Source: Linyphia triangularis
Lineage: Eukaryota; Arthropoda; Arachnida; Araneae; Linyphiidae
Direction: 5' to 3'
DNA: 64,000 bases
Assembly (NCBI GenBank): GCA_963978545.1
Contig: OZ021729.1
Location: forward strand, 9,100,001-9,164,000
Part shown: positions 12,601-23,737 of the stretch, one piece after another
Position numbering within the stretch: the first letter of the stretch is position 1
Layout: every line of letters begins with the position of its first letter
Notes under the pieces: model-generated
Told to the model about the DNA's origin: nothing
What the model saw: the letters and a program-made list of their open reading frames with translations, nothing else
Databases searched by the model: none
Program-made: the position numbers and the translations under genes

Positions 12601-15600
12601 ACATTTACAAACACCCATGCCTAACACAGGACTCAGAACCCGCAACCTCGCGGTCTAGAAGCTAGCACGCTAACCACTATACCGTTTGGTCGGCAATCCT
12701 TACTAGGACTTCCTCTTAAGTTAGCTTTACAGGGCCCATATCTGCAAACACTTATGATAGAAGTCTACTTAAATGGAAAAACAAAGTTCCTTTGATTGGA
12801 AAGTATTTCAAAAGAAATAAGGTTGCCTACCAATATAGTTTCCTTGAAGCTTTTTAAACAAGAGATTGCGTAGTTTGGTCTGATCAACAGTGATATCTCC
12901 ATGGAAGTTGCAAAAAACGGCAATTGCATGTGCATTCCACTTGCTTTTGAATGCAAACTGAAACAATTCTTCTGCACACATTTCAAGTTGTTGGGAAGTT
13001 TTGCAAATCGTTTTTAGGTTTTCTGCAAGTGCGTCCAATTCAGGTTTGGGCAAAGATAACTCCATCTGCGATATCCTATCACATAGACTTGCAAATTCAG
13101 ATTCGGATGGCTGCTCATGAGAAAGGGAGATTAAAAAATTAGTTCAAGATCAACAGTACATAGAATATTACCTTTAAGTAAATTTGTCAAAAACGTATTA
13201 TAATGTTTTTGTACAATGAACATTTAACCTTGAGAAACAGCTATAAAACAAACCACCCATATATATACATATATTATTTTAAATACATGTCTACTTCATA
13301 CTCATTTTTAATTTTTAAATGGTTGAAAGTTTTATATATAAAAAAAAAATATATAAAAAATATTAGTGGGAGCAAGTAAAATTTACACAGCATAGGGATG
13401 CCGCCCTCCCCCCCCCCCCAAAAAAAACTGCATTTATATATTTCGATTGGCAATACAAGCCGATTGTTTGCCAATCGGAATCAACAGTCGCTAAACGGTC
13501 GACAAAAAAATTAATATTTGTTGTGTTGCTACAGCATTTAAAAAATATAAGAAGACAGTAACCTCACCAAGTAAAGAGAGCATAGGTGAAAGCTATAAAA
13601 GGCAAACTGTTATATGAAATGCTGAAAGATAGTATAGAAGAAGCTTAGCTTGTAATTGGAATTGTTATTGTTCAAGAATACAATACAGTTATTTTGCAGA
13701 AAGTTTGTTCTTTTTGAGGAGCCCACTTCTTGGAAAAAGAAAAATCTTTGGAGCAGTGTACAAAAGAATACGACCTAGGCATTTTTCTATTGGTTATGAT
13801 ACAAACAAATTTCTATGCTTGGATACATTCTGAAGATGTCAATTTTTTAGCAAGTGAGGCGAGCCTGTTTCACAAGGAGAAACATTGAGGGTGTCATAGC
13901 AACACTCAGGAGTCAGAAAGCATTAGTGAGCAGGCAAAGGAGCACTCTAGTTTAAAGATGTTAGCTGAAGCACTCAATTTGGACAAAACTGACAAAAACT
14001 TTTTTCATAGTTTATGTATATAGTCAATTGCATTTATAGAACTTTTGACCTTCCTGTTCTCTTGGATGTATGAATTTCATTTAAAAGCTTAATAAAACTG
14101 ATATTTTGGGTCATCCTCATTCCAGGAATGGCACAGCTTCACGTCCCACTGGTATCAGCTTCTTATCAGTTGAAATAAGATTTTGTATCAGCCAATATCT
14201 AATTTTGTATCAATTTTATACCATCTGAAATCAGACTTTTATCAACTTCCCGACAGGAAAATACATATTTTTTTCTGCCTTGTATAAGTTAAAATCAAAA
14301 CTTAAATCAATTGAATAATTTCAAAGTAAATGCACACTAGTTTAAATTAAGATTTGTATTATGTTAACACTGATTGCTTTGATTTGTTTGGAAAGATATT
14401 ACATTTATTGCAACTAGTTACCACTGCACAACTAATATATGTATCTTCTTAATAAGAATAAATTCCTTAAGTTAAGTTACAATAATGTTCATGCCAATTA
14501 CTAGTACTCAAACAATTAACAAATGAAAAGATATTGTCAACATGGCCGCTTGTTCAATACTTGTACAAGATGGCGGGATGACTCAACAAAAGGAGGCACG
14601 TCATAAAAGTTAAGCTGCTTTTAATTTAATTACCATGGTGTCTACCAACTTTGTCAAATACAATTTCTTGACCTCAGAAGAAAATTTCTTGACCTTTTCA
14701 GAAAATTTTGCAGCCGTTTAAATAATCAATTTGTCAAAAATATTACAAAGGAAAATCATAAAAATTTAATACTTTTAAAAAGACAACAATCATAGATACA
14801 ATACAACATATTTGACCTATATTAAAGCCACAACTATGAATATCCGTACAGTAGATTTTTTGTGCAGTTATATAAAAAAAATTTGTTCCCCCCCCCCCCC
14901 CCCAAATTAACCTTTTTCTTCTTCTCTCGGATAGAAATGTATGAAATATATTACCAATATAATAATGGTTGCTGCATTAATTTGCTGACAAAAACTCACT
15001 GAAATGCTCAAAATTCTGTTTTAATCACACTAGAAAATTAGAGAAATTCACGTGAAAGAAAATAGCAAGAACAATAAAACATTTTATCATAAAATTTAGT
15101 ATTGTGAATAATAACACTAAGCAACACCAATTTCACCATATCCCCCCCCCCCCCCATTTAGCAATCTCAATATCTAATGACTGAACTTCCTCCTCCTATA
15201 GGAACATAACAGCAAACAATTCACTTCCTTTACATGTGCTTCTGTCAGAAGTGTGACACATTACTCGGTTTAATGCCCATATAACTTGTTCATTAATGAT
15301 ACAAAGAACTGATAGTAGATGAAAAATCTGACAAAGTCAAAGTGTTTACAATTGCTCCACATTGTTTGCTTGCTTCAACAACAATAACATTTTCTTGGGA
15401 TGGTAATAGGATGCTATTAGTTGCATTGTTGGATGGAATTACATGTGATGACAAAGACTGAAAATTAAGCATTCTTTGCTTGCCTGTTAAAATTTCACAG
15501 ACTAAGTCTTGATGCATTTTCGAAGAGATTTCACCAACCCCATTTCACTATGACTGACATCAAATTTTGATTTGCAAAATATACAATATCCTTTATATTT

Positions 15601-18600
15601 GGCCAGTAACACAGGCATTAACCACTTGGCTAGATCTTTATCGGATTCCATCCAGTTTTCTCGAAAAGTACATCAACAACCAACAATAGGTTTGAGGCCC
15701 AACAAGGTTGTCCATTTATATTTCCTGACAGTATACCGTATATATACTAGCATGCAAGTTGATAATGTGGGCCAAAATGTTCACTAAAAAGTAAGGGGTC
15801 AACTTATATGCTAGGGAATAAAGATTAAAAAAAAAAAAATTATTAAAAAAAAATGGGATAGCAACTGACTTTCAGAGAAAGCGCGGTGATCATGCCGCGA
15901 TTTGAAGAAAACTGGAAGTCCGTTCGACTCTGCAGTGTCGTTGCTTTCCAATAATTATTTCTGAACTCAAGTTAACAGTTTAAAGCAAAAAGTAAATTAA
16001 ATAAAATAATCTTTAATAGAATAAAATATTCCGAGATGAATTTTTGAATTTGCTTCGAGATTCAAAAGTGCAGGAAGTCCGTAAAATAATCGAAGTGCAT
16101 CGGGTTCTTATTCCTCGTGAAATAAATGACTTTAAAAAATAAAAAATGCTCAATTTATTCCAAAGTAATTTTGGTACAGGAATTTATTGCGATGATAACG
16201 GCAACTCTATTAAAAATTACGATGTAGTGTTATAAAAAAAACTCACTAACAGGTGCTGTTAGGCCTAGCGATCAGCAAAAGTTTCAGGGGAATTTTTTCA
16301 CCTATCATATTTTTTTTTTCGTGATTTTTGCTGATTTATATTTTATAAATAAGTTAATAAAATGTTCTTGCCGATTCGCAGATTTTTATCGTAACTTTTC
16401 GTGTCGAAAATACAACTAGAAAAAGTTACGAAACAACACTTCGCCTGTCGATCCTGTATAGCAAGTTCACACTTGTTACCACAGAAGTGCTCCACACATT
16501 ATAATTCTACGAATATTTAAACTTCACAAACTATATTTCACATTCAAAGTTAGACCACATTTAACAAAAATAAACTCTGGAATCCCGAGTATTTATAAAT
16601 TAAAAATAAATAAATAAATAGTTCTGCCATTTGCATGACGGGCCGATAAAGGCAGGTTTTAGAGAAAGGAATGGTTGCAATAAACGCTATACGTTCATAA
16701 AAATTTCGCGTCATTATGGAAAAAAAATGCTTTTTTCAGCAATTGTTTGTTGGCGAATTTTTTTTCGATTTTTCTGAGGGAATTATCGAATTTTTCAGTT
16801 TTGCAATCGGCATGAAAATTCCGTGACCTCTGCTCTGATTTCTTGACTTTTTGTGACTTTCTTGACCGTTTTTTGATTTCGCGACTTTCTTGACTTTCCT
16901 GACGGTAGACACTCTGATTACTCTCCCCCTCTCGCAGAAGAAGGGATAACTGTATCAGTCTAACATTTTAGCATTAGTAATATTAAATACACAGGTTTAT
17001 TACTAGTAACTGTATTTTTAAGAATAATATGCCTTTGGATGGTTGATCAGGACAGTTTAAAAATTAAAAAAACTAAAGAAAGACAGTCAAAACGACAAGC
17101 AGAATTGTCGCGGACAGAGGAGCAATACAGTGTCCCAACTGTCGCTATGGCCAGTGTAACGCAATTCTCTCTTGACAAGATGGTAAAGAAAAATCAAAGA
17201 CAAAGGTGGTATTTAAAAAAAAAAGCATTATGATTTATATTAATACCAAGTGTTTAAGTCCAATTAAGCCTGGGCAGGGTCAATTTGCAAAGAAAAATGT
17301 CATAACTAGCTCACCATGTGGGAAGTACAAGAAGACAAAAACTCTTATCTGAAAGTTCCGACCTTTTAAAGGGCCATGGAAGCTAGTAGCACATCACCAG
17401 TAGAATACCAGTGATGGTATCTATTTCCCAAGATGTCAACAACTCGGCATGGAAACTAAACGACACGCACAGCACAAACACCAACTTAAAACTGATTATG
17501 ACAGCAGATTTATATAGCTAAGCGCAACATGAGCTGTGCCTTGAAAATGCATGACTACAACTGATGTAGACCAATTAGGTTGGAGATGACTCAAAATATT
17601 ACTTTTATTCAATTTTTAGGCTAAATTGGTGCTACCTGAAGAATAGGAACATCACAATATGAGTGAAATTATATATTAGGAATGGTATTTATGGCCAAGT
17701 CATTCAGAATTTATTTAATCTGTCCAAATGTATTCCAAGTTATTCAGCTTTTGATCTTTTGCACCAACATACACCAATGAAGTATTTTTATAAGTTTTCC
17801 ATTTTTTTGACCAGATACAGAGCACTAAAAAGATATTAAAAATCATTGCAGTATCTAGAAAACATTCTATATGTTAAGTCTTTATAATTAAAAAGTTACG
17901 CTTCTGTTCTTAAAACATAAATTCAATCAAAATATCAATTGTCCACAAATTATTTTTAAGTATTTTCATTGCAAAAGCGAGTTCATTAAATTTATCTAGC
18001 ATACTTGAATGGAAAATCTTTTAAGAGTGCAACATTTCTGTTGGATGAGATATAAAGTGTTTTCAAATCTAAATCACTAACTATTTGTAGGTTTTTAACA
18101 TACCGTTGAAGTAATCTTTGCTGGAGAACTATTGCCCGCATGTTTTTCTAGAGTAGAGGAAGGTTCTGTTTTGTTTGGAACTGCTTTATTTTCCGAGTCC
18201 TATAAGATGAAATACAAAATCTCTTTAAACTAAAAGTAGAATAAAAGTATCTAATAGAAACTTTCAAAATGAATTTCAAAGTTATCTTTTATCATTGTAT
18301 GGTTAAATTGTAAGCAAAAAGTATCTGTTCAATCTGCAACAGCATATCAGAAAGGTAAAATACATTTTATAGCACACATCACTTGCTCAATGCATTTTCA
18401 AAAAGTACTGCCATCTAGGAAAGATAATGTACGATTCAATACTTTCTGGTGCAAAAACTAAGCCAGAACATGTTTACAGCAAGTCTTGGACAAAATATCA
18501 AGGGTGAAATGCATACCAGAAAATCTTTCACTCGGGAAATTGTCTTCATTTGGATCTCAAATACAGGGTTCCCACTCAAATCACAGAATGAAAATTAATG

Positions 18601-21461
18601 ACTTTTAAGGACCTAAATAATAATTTTTAAGGACCTTCAAATATTGGTTTTCAAGCATGTCTGTAATGTGTGATTTTACAGCTGTTTTGCAACTAGTGAT
18701 ATCAAAATCTTTTATGCACAATTGTCATTTTGTCTTATGAACAAACTTTGATGATGTTGCAATACATTTTTCATATGCACTGTAATTGGGCCATAGTACA
18801 TTAAATGTGCTCTTTCTGAACTTGTAAATGTTTGTCTTGTATGCTTGTAAATGTATCGTAAAATACTTTTGGTAAAAAAAAAAAAAAAATGACGTACAAG
18901 TTGACAAATGCGAAATACAAATATACCAGGCAATTTCGGAGCAGCACGGATAAGTAGCCGTCTCGAGGAAATAAGCAAATAAAAGTTTAATTTTTATAAA
19001 TATTGCAGTCGGGAGTCGTCAATTTTAGAGAATTCAAGACATTTACAAGTTCTTTTAATTAGATCCAAGCACTTTCAAATACTCTTAAGAATCTCTAAGC
19101 ATTTTAAAGTACCTTTAAGGTCTTGAAAACAAGTTAAAAAATATTAAGCACCTTTAATGACCGTGGGAACCCTGAAATAAAAGAAGACACTTAAAACTGC
19201 TAAAAGGCAAACAAATAACACACAACCACAATCATTGCCATGTTTACTCACTTTCAAAACAGAGATAAAAAATCATCCACACAGTGGCCACAAAATTCAG
19301 GAAAAAGAAATCCTCTGATGGAATTTCTAAAAAATTCGCTGATTTTACTACAAACTTTTATTTTAAATTTCCCCAATTTTTCTAGATATGTAGACAATCT
19401 GTTATCTGGCACAAATTCGGTTGATTATCAAAATTTGGTTGATCTTTTATAAAGGGAAAATATAACTGCAGAACTAAATGCAAATTGGCAACATTTGTAA
19501 CAGCGATTTTCAGTTACCATATTATACAACTAGCTGAATACCCGTACTTCGCTACGAAATTTTAACATGTTAAATATTTTAGCTAGTTATGAGGCCTCAA
19601 GTTGTGGAAATCTGTCATTGGTGTATATGTCCCAGTTTTTGGCGCTTCACTAGCAGGAAAGTTCATCGCCACACAAAATTGAGCTCGCTTCGTTCGCTGA
19701 AAAGTTCATTGACACATAAGTACAGGCTTACTTCACTCGTTGAAAGGTTCATTACTATACAAGAATAGGCTCGCTTCTCTCACTGAAAGGTTCATAGTTG
19801 CGTAAGCATAAGCTCGCTTCACTCCCTAAAATCTAATTGCTACGTAAAGCCTTAATATTCAAAGCCTCTCCCCTGTCGAAAAACAGTAAAAAAATTCCCT
19901 GTTAATAACTAAAATACAACACCCCTTTAAGAATATTTTAACACATGATACTTCTAAAAAGCAAAATTAGAAGGTCAAAACTACTAATGTTGAAACTTTC
20001 ACAGCTCTAGGCTTATTAGAAGTCACTTTTTGTGAAAATATTAATTAAAAATTCATTAAAAAACAAATTAAATTTTTATCGTTCTTTTTGTCAAAAATCC
20101 AATTAGAGGGCCAAAACTATTTGTGTTGAAAATTTCAGAAATGTAGCCAGTAAGAAATCATTTTGTAAAATATTTGGTAATTAAATAAAAAAACAAATAA
20201 AATTTCAAAATTGTGCTTTTCAGAAGTCCAATTTGAAAGCCAAAACTACTGATGTTGAAAATTTTAAAGCTATAGCCTTATTAGAAATCATTTTGTAAAA
20301 TATTAATTAATTAATTAAAAAAATTAATTAAAAAAATACTATTCAAAATTTAAATTAAATTCAAAGTACCTTCCACTTGTTTTGAAGATCAAGTGTCAAA
20401 ATTTCATCAAGACCAGAATAAAACTAGCTTTCTATAAAAATCATACATGCATACATACACACCCATACACACATAAGGAAACTCTTCTTTATATATATAG
20501 ATAGAAGCTGAAGAATCACTCTGCAGTGGAAAAGGAAAAAAACATTTTAGAAATGTTAATTCATAAAACATAATTACTAAATTTATTTAGTGAAGTACAA
20601 ATATTTAGCAAGTAATTATATACAAACAATTATCTCATAATAACAAAGTTTTTAATATAAATCCTTTATATGCATTGGCAACATGTATGTGCACTAACAA
20701 AGTGAATTTGAACTCAGATTGAGTTTTAATAGTAATTGAAAGAATACCATTGATTCTGTGCTAAGGACTAGTTCTTTTTCTTTAGCCTCCAGAATATGAC
20801 AGAATGCATTGCTATCGACAGCTAGCCAATCTGCTAAGTTACAGATTGATTGGATGACAGCAAATGGGCTAATCATTCCTCCGAAGCGTTAATAGAAGTG
20901 TGGGCAAAAGAGGCCTTTTAGTGATAACTCACAACACGTTAGAATGCATTGTCGTTGACAACGAGTCTATATGCCAACTTTTAACTCTATTACATGATGA
21001 CAAGTGTAGTGATTACACCTCCACAGATTAGTAAGCATACACAAACAAAACCAAAGTTAATAAAAAGGATTTAAAAAGAAAAATACATGAATACATATTT
21101 TAGCTTTTTAGCACAAACATTTATAAAACAGATACCCTGCAAGAACTAAAGAAAGGATCTTTAATATTATTCGTAAAAATACTGTTAAACTCACTTTTCA
21201 ATTAAAAGAAATATATTTTTAAAATTTATTTTTAAATCACAGTAAGGACATTGAAATTCTCACGACAGCAGAAAAGTTGAATTAGATCAATTAGTAAAAA
21301 GAATATACCTTAATTTCTTCCAGGGGTTTAGAATGATTTTGAGGAGTAGTGCCAAACCTCTCCAATAGTCTAGCTTCTCCGGGTCTTCGGAGTTCAGTGG
21401 CCTGACTCCTATTCGCTGCAGCATTTATTGCATAGCCACGACCTCGTGGTTTAGAAGCCAT
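3673..21461 (-). CDS. MIF4G-domain protein, MIF4GD/CTIF/PAIP1-like, five coding exons
   Basis: Exons in order of transcription: 21461-21309, 18199-18104, 13110-12831, 8412-8228, 3897-3673. All junctions are GT..AG, the phases agree, and the total is 939 nt (312 aa plus stop). Residues 1-51 are basic and begin MASKPRGRG. Residues 52-83 form a polar linker. About 85-300 resemble a MIF4G HEAT-repeat domain. The run ATFVCEIFHHVRVAGTCLKVLAHPVIDY (written here only as a description: F-C-x-I-F spaced before L-x-P-V-x-D) parallels MIF4GD, and KAMLLEMFELAVTDWKDL near the end matches the LLLEIIEFRAxGWK-type terminal helix of MIF4GD, CTIF and PAIP1. Family members link translation initiation to mRNA ends, for example histone-mRNA SLBP, CBP80/20 or poly(A)-binding protein. 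The start is the only in-frame ATG of exon 1, and a CAG just before it could be a 5'-UTR splice acceptor. The third exon could use an acceptor 3 nt earlier, adding one Gln. Which subfamily it belongs to is unresolved. Confidence 0.82.
4096..6949. mobile_element. Foldback-like palindromic DNA element with tandem-repeat arms
   Basis: The ends are inverted: TAGGGTGAGCCGAAAA at 4096 and the complement of TAGGGTGGGTCGAAAA ending at 6949. Each arm is about 0.8-1 kb and consists of ~170-bp units carrying CTAATGGGTCA, then ACACACAAAATTTCGTCAATTTTG and a (C/T)CTCTGGCA box. Unit starts are near 4168, 4336, 4516, 4678, 4851, 5025 and 5135 on the left; on the right, units in reverse orientation start near 6890, 6700, 6520, 6345 and 6170. 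The core holds coding fragments in opposite orientations (see separate entry). No TSD was found (TCCCTATG against ATACACAT), so it is old or its ends are eroded. Tandem-repeat terminal inverted repeats are the hallmark of foldback and Galileo-type elements. It sits in the last intron of the MIF4G gene. Confidence 0.8.
5300..6125. pseudogene. Opposed transposon coding remnants in the palindrome core
   Basis: On the minus strand from about 5640 to 5300, one frame gives ~110 residues including ELNFNYIDLIDWSKYIITEP and, further on, RCVKLISEALTKVCG and RAKIQARRELP. On the plus strand from about 6000 to 6125, the same motif recurs (ELNFNVVDYHDLIDWSKY, then LPLTMRTKDEELE). The same gene fragment therefore exists twice, in opposite orientations. 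Similar uncharacterised sequences (DLIDW...EPPLT, then CVK-VTEA--VCG) recur, from memory, in transposon-rich invertebrate genomes; no function is claimed. Neither copy has a complete frame. The plus-strand open frame at 5749-5979 is not convincingly coding. Confidence 0.55.
6950..8227. other. Intron sequence with a GC-richer block of uncertain origin (7280-7860)
   Basis: Between about 7280 and 7860 the base composition rises and several overlapping frames stay open on the minus strand (7573-7256 and 7834-7607) as well as on the plus strand (7279-7479). No protein family was recognised. It may be a decayed retroposed or transposon-derived sequence. Confidence 0.35.
8413..9552. other. Intron sequence; short repeat shared with 19525-20505
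   Basis: Around 9019-9190 the phrase GGCCTTCTAATTTGAC recurs. It is the reverse complement of sub-repeats at about 19970, 20105 and 20225. The rest of the stretch (8480-9000) is GC-richer than its surroundings, but no gene was recognised. Confidence 0.4.
9553..9956. mobile_element. CAGGGTTCCCAC-ended MITE, copy A, 5-bp TSD AATAA
   Basis: The 404-bp element begins CAGGGTTCCCAC and ends in the inverted GGGAACCCTG. It is flanked by AATAA on both sides (9548-9552 and 9957-9961). Inside are degenerate short words of the type GACTTTTAAGGACCT and AAGCATTTTCAAGG. It has no coding capacity. Related copies are at 11093-12219, 18564-19174, 28455-28982, 33515-33949 and 33996-37034. Short 5-bp TSDs and CAG..CTG ends suggest a hAT-like group; the class is inferred. 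Confidence 0.8.
9957..10980. other. AT-rich intron, no feature recognised
   Basis: This is plain AT-rich DNA between transposon copies. No exon, tRNA or repeat boundary was found. Confidence 0.3.
11135..11846 (-). repeat. Cluster of three copies of a second tRNA-like SINE
   Basis: Three copies (about 11137-11291, 11531-11672 and 11712-11846) share AAGCTTTCACTGTGGGCGAC and GAGAGATACTTTACCGCTG. On the minus strand each holds a candidate A box (TTGCACAGCGGTAAAG) and B box (GGGATCGAGCCCC) at tRNA-like spacing, so it is probably a tRNA-derived SINE transcribed leftward. Copies b and c are joined by a plus-strand block ending AGGTTGCGTGTTCAAATCAC, CGTCCGG, GTCACCA (11668-11710), itself like the 3' part of a tRNA. 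The whole cluster sits inside copy B of the CAGGG family. Confidence 0.6.
11300..11466. repeat. Short degenerate minisatellite
   Basis: Units resembling CTGAT(C/A)GCTTGTTGCGATG recur about six times with variable spacing between the first and second SINE copies. It has no coding capacity. Confidence 0.6.
12521..12695 (-). mobile_element. tRNA(Arg)-like SINE, 11-bp TSD
   Basis: This is a minus-strand copy of the family also found at 29239 and 48103. It is flanked by ATCCTTACTAG at 12510-12520 and 12696-12706, and is inserted into the right arm of the 10981-12722 element. The tRNA-like head has an A box (TATAGTGGTTAGCGTG) and B box; the B box is mutated here (GGTTCTGAGTCC, one extra base). Confidence 0.9.
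13111..14199. other. Intron sequence with a poly-C tract, no gene recognised
   Basis: Twelve C residues lie at 13408-13419 followed by poly-A. The region 13700-14110 is less AT-rich but offers no convincing frame. Confidence 0.3.
14634..16916. mobile_element. CATGGTGTCTACC-ended DNA transposon with 5-bp TSD ATTAC
   Basis: The ends are CATGGTGTCTACC and GGTAGACACTCTG (inverted). ATTAC flanks both sides (14629-14633, 16917-16921). The uninterrupted second copy of the host repeat has a single ATCAC at the matching place (about 36395), so the insertion is defined precisely at 2283 bp. The subterminal DNA at both ends repeats TTCTTGACTTT-like words. The inside holds poly-C tracts at 14888-14903 and 15142-15155 and transposase-like remnants. 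Confidence 0.85.
15293..15670 (-). pseudogene. Zinc-finger transposase remnant inside the 14634-16916 element
   Basis: On the minus strand, reading leftward from about 15670, a frame gives NWMESDKDLAKWLMPVL, then KYKGYCIFCKSKFDVSHSEM and a stop. After a +1 shift the frame continues at 15517 through CEILTGKQRMLNF to 15293. The W...WL...Y-C-x2-C-x4-F-x-(V/I)-S-H pattern is the start of the BED/TTF-like zinc fingers at the N-terminus of many hAT-type transposases (family knowledge). The frameshift and loss of the catalytic part make it a dead copy. Confidence 0.5.
17336..18103. other. Intron sequence, nothing recognised
   Basis: The sequence from 17336 to 17620 has mixed composition and the rest is AT-rich. 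There is no supported exon. Confidence 0.3.
18564..19174. mobile_element. CAGGG-type MITE, copy C, 5-bp TSD AAATA
   Basis: It begins CAGGGTTCCCACTCAAATC and ends GTGGGAACCCTG, with AAATA on both sides (18559-18563, 19175-19179). It is longer than copy A (611 against 404 bp), with extra AT-rich sequence and a poly-A/T run in the middle. It lies in intron 1 of the MIF4G gene. Confidence 0.8.
19525..20505. repeat. Dispersed repeat with internal ~130-bp units
   Basis: It starts CTAGCTGAATACCCGTACTT followed by CGCTACGAAATTTT, a phrase I remember from interspersed repeats of other animals. It then carries three runs of (A/G)AAGGTCAAAACTACT followed by GTTGAAA and TATTAGAA (about 19970, 20105 and 20225). 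It ends with ATACATACACACCCATACACAC. No coding sequence is visible. Its class is uncertain. Confidence 0.5.
20506..21308. other. Intron 1 of the MIF4G gene, nothing recognised
   Basis: A 60-codon minus-strand frame at 20876-20694 has no plausible splice sites joining it to exon 1 and is not supported. Confidence 0.3.
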
Positions 21462-23199
21462 CCTGTTAAATTATCACTTCTGAAATAATTTTAAAATTAT
21501 GACTTTACGTTGATATACATTTTATTTTTCACAAAGAAAATTAAATACTTCGTGCAATTGTAGCCAAGTTTAAATGTTGCATTAATATATCGCCAAGACT
21601 AAATGATTAGGGTTTGTTATAGATTTAATAAAGCAACCCTATAATGGTTTGTTATAGGAATTATATATGGCTTTCAGATTGTTAATTTGGAAGAGTTATA
21701 GCTGCAGTTTGGAGGTTTTTATCTGGAACCCACCTACCAGAAGAGTACCACAATTTGTCATAATCAACATCAAATCTTAGCGACTGAAGCCCTCTTATTT
21801 TGTTTTGGAAAACACATGCTGAAGCAGCCTTTTGTCCACAGTTTTAGTTTTGCTGAAAATTATCTACAAGATAATACCTAGAATTTAAATGTCTGATTTC
21901 AGTTTCGTTTACTTTTAGGCAAGAATGGTGAAGAGTAGAACTAGATCACTTCTTTGTTGCGTACATTGGTTTAAACAAAATTACCTCAATTTCTTTTTTT
22001 ATTGTATTTAGTTAATTATCAATCTTTATACAGATAGAAGAATTTTGTACTGTTTTTCAAGGCCACTGCCCTGTTTAGCATGCCATAGGCAGTTTCTTCT
22101 TATAGATAAATCAATATACTATAAAATGATTTTATAAAGTTTTATTTTGCATTAAGTAAAACATCATTGTTTCAGTAACTTCCAAATCAGAAGAAAATAA
22201 TTTTCTATTCTTTGATATTTCAGTGTTTGATAATCAATCTTTAATAATAAATACATATTTGTAGAAAGAATAGGTAAATCTTTAATAATAAAGACATATT
22301 TGTAGAAAGAATAGGTAAATTAATAATAATAAATTATACCATCAAAAATCAAATGTTTTGATATCAACAATTCAAAACAGAAGACAGGAATTTTTTTTTT
22401 AAAAATGTAAACACAAGCTTATCAAAACTGTTCACTTCAGTTCTCATATTATGAAATTTTTTTCACCTACGAGACCTTACTCATGTGATGTCACAAATTT
22501 GGAATTAAGAAATGTTTTAATTGGTTGTTTTTTTTAAACTATGACCGTTGTTTCCATCAAAACATAGAGGAATTTTCGATGAGCTAAATAGTGATCACAT
22601 CGTTTATGATGTCACAGTACTTGAGTGTACTAAAAATGTTTAGAAATCGATGAAATTCACTGTATTTCCATGACTTATGGCCATTGTTTGCTTAAAATCA
22701 TGACTTTCCATGACAAAATTTACCCAAAGTCCAAATTCATGACTTTCCATATGCGCGGAAACCCTGTTGATAAAAGAAGATAATTTTCTACGCCTGCTGT
22801 TAAGAAGGCGATGTGCGAGATGTGCTTATATATTATGTCAGCAACTCAATTGATTAGTAAGAATGGATAACACACTATGGTGCTGTTATTACATAACACC
22901 AAGGCAAAATTCCGAAAGTCACTAGGTCTTTGTAATGCTTCTGTATCTTGAAATCCAACAGTGTGCGTGTGTCTTGTTTCAGCCTGGTGGTATTATTTGT
23001 CACTAAGCGAAAAAGTTCCCAATTCGGCGCGATACAGCAAGTGTAACGCTACTTCAAAAACAGAACTTCCCAATCATTTACACATTTAAATAAGATTAAA
23101 GCATTCATTATTTATGTCAACTATATTAATAAGTTATATTGTAAGTTCTGCCGGGCTACAAACATTTGTTTGGTACTACTTTTCCAAATGATCAAAGGA

Positions 23200-23352
23200 A
23201 AAAAGTAGTTAGCAAAAAAAGGTTGGTTTGGTTTGTTTATACGCTCAACGACCAATTTTTGTGCGCAATAACGGCTAATCAAGCCAGGACCTACAGCTTA
23301 ACGTGGATTCCGAACCACAAAGAACATCCATGCCAAACCCAGGACTCGAACC
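23200..23352 (-). repeat. Diverged tRNA-derived SINE fragment
   Basis: The right end, CATCCATGCCAAACCCAGGA followed by CTCGAACCCT, matches the tail and B box of the complete SINEs, but the A-box half is missing and the middle is poorly preserved. Confidence 0.45.
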
Positions 23353-23520
23353 CTTAAAAAAACGACTTTAGTCAATAGCATTGAAATAATTTGTTCAATA
23401 TTTTTTTTATTATGTCAGAAAAAATGCTTAAATACATAAATTTAGAAACAATACATCTGCATCATAGACACTTTGCAATTTTTCAGAAATTTTGGAAGCT
23501 TAGAGACCAGGGTGTAGAAA

Positions 23521-23737
23521 CAGTATGAGACCCCATTGGCGACTTTTCCCAGTTTGAACTGGTCGTATTGGCGTTTTTTTTTTACACTTCTGGCTACCCC
23601 TCCTTCTTACAAGATGCCCCGTGGGTTTCAATCAGGCAACCCTAGCAGTTTTGGCTGTTATAATTTGTTTTGGCGCTTTACACTTGTAGGTCCGACCAGT
23701 TCAAACCGGGAAAAGTCGCCAATGGGGTCCTATATTG
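23521..23737. mobile_element. Short palindromic MITE
   Basis: The arms at 23528-23565 and 23693-23730 are reverse complements (AGACCCCATTGGCGACTTTT on the left, AAAAGTCGCCAATGGGGTCC on the right) over 38 bp with two mismatches, and weaker pairing extends outward. The ~127-bp middle is unrelated. It could fold into a long hairpin. No TSD is clear. Confidence 0.7.

Larger units (their letters stand above)
10981..12722. mobile_element. Host element with ~115-bp inverted repeats, containing nested insertions
   Basis: The left arm (10981-11092) starts AAGCTTAAGAGGATGTCC and includes CCCTATACTCGCTAT and CAAATCTTGAAATTTGG. Its reverse complement appears at 12426-12722, broken by a SINE at 12521-12695. 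A CAGGG-type element (11093-12219) lies between the arms. No TSD was identified outside the arms. Without the insertions the host would be roughly 0.4 kb, a MITE of unknown class. Confidence 0.65.
14200..17335. repeat. Dispersed 0.85-kb repeat, copy 1, interrupted by a 2.28-kb transposon
   Basis: Sequences 14200-14633 and 16917-17335 together are the reverse complement of 34410-34568 plus 36141-36840. Shared landmarks include AAATCAGACTTTTATCAA, GGCCGCTTGTTCAATACTTG, ATGCCTTTGGATGGTTGATC and CACCATGTGGGAAGT. The piece at 17039-17233 has a 64-codon open frame rich in Lys and Gln; the second copy has stops in it, so it is not a conserved gene in its present form. Confidence 0.8.

Noticed and set aside
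17039..17233. Lys/Gln-rich 64-codon plus-strand gene
   Set aside because: It lies in a dispersed repeat, and the second copy (near 36150-36300, inverted) has stops in the same frame.
20694..20876. Minus-strand 60-codon frame as an extra exon of the MIF4G gene
   Set aside because: No matching splice sites or family similarity; exons 1 and 2 already join in phase.
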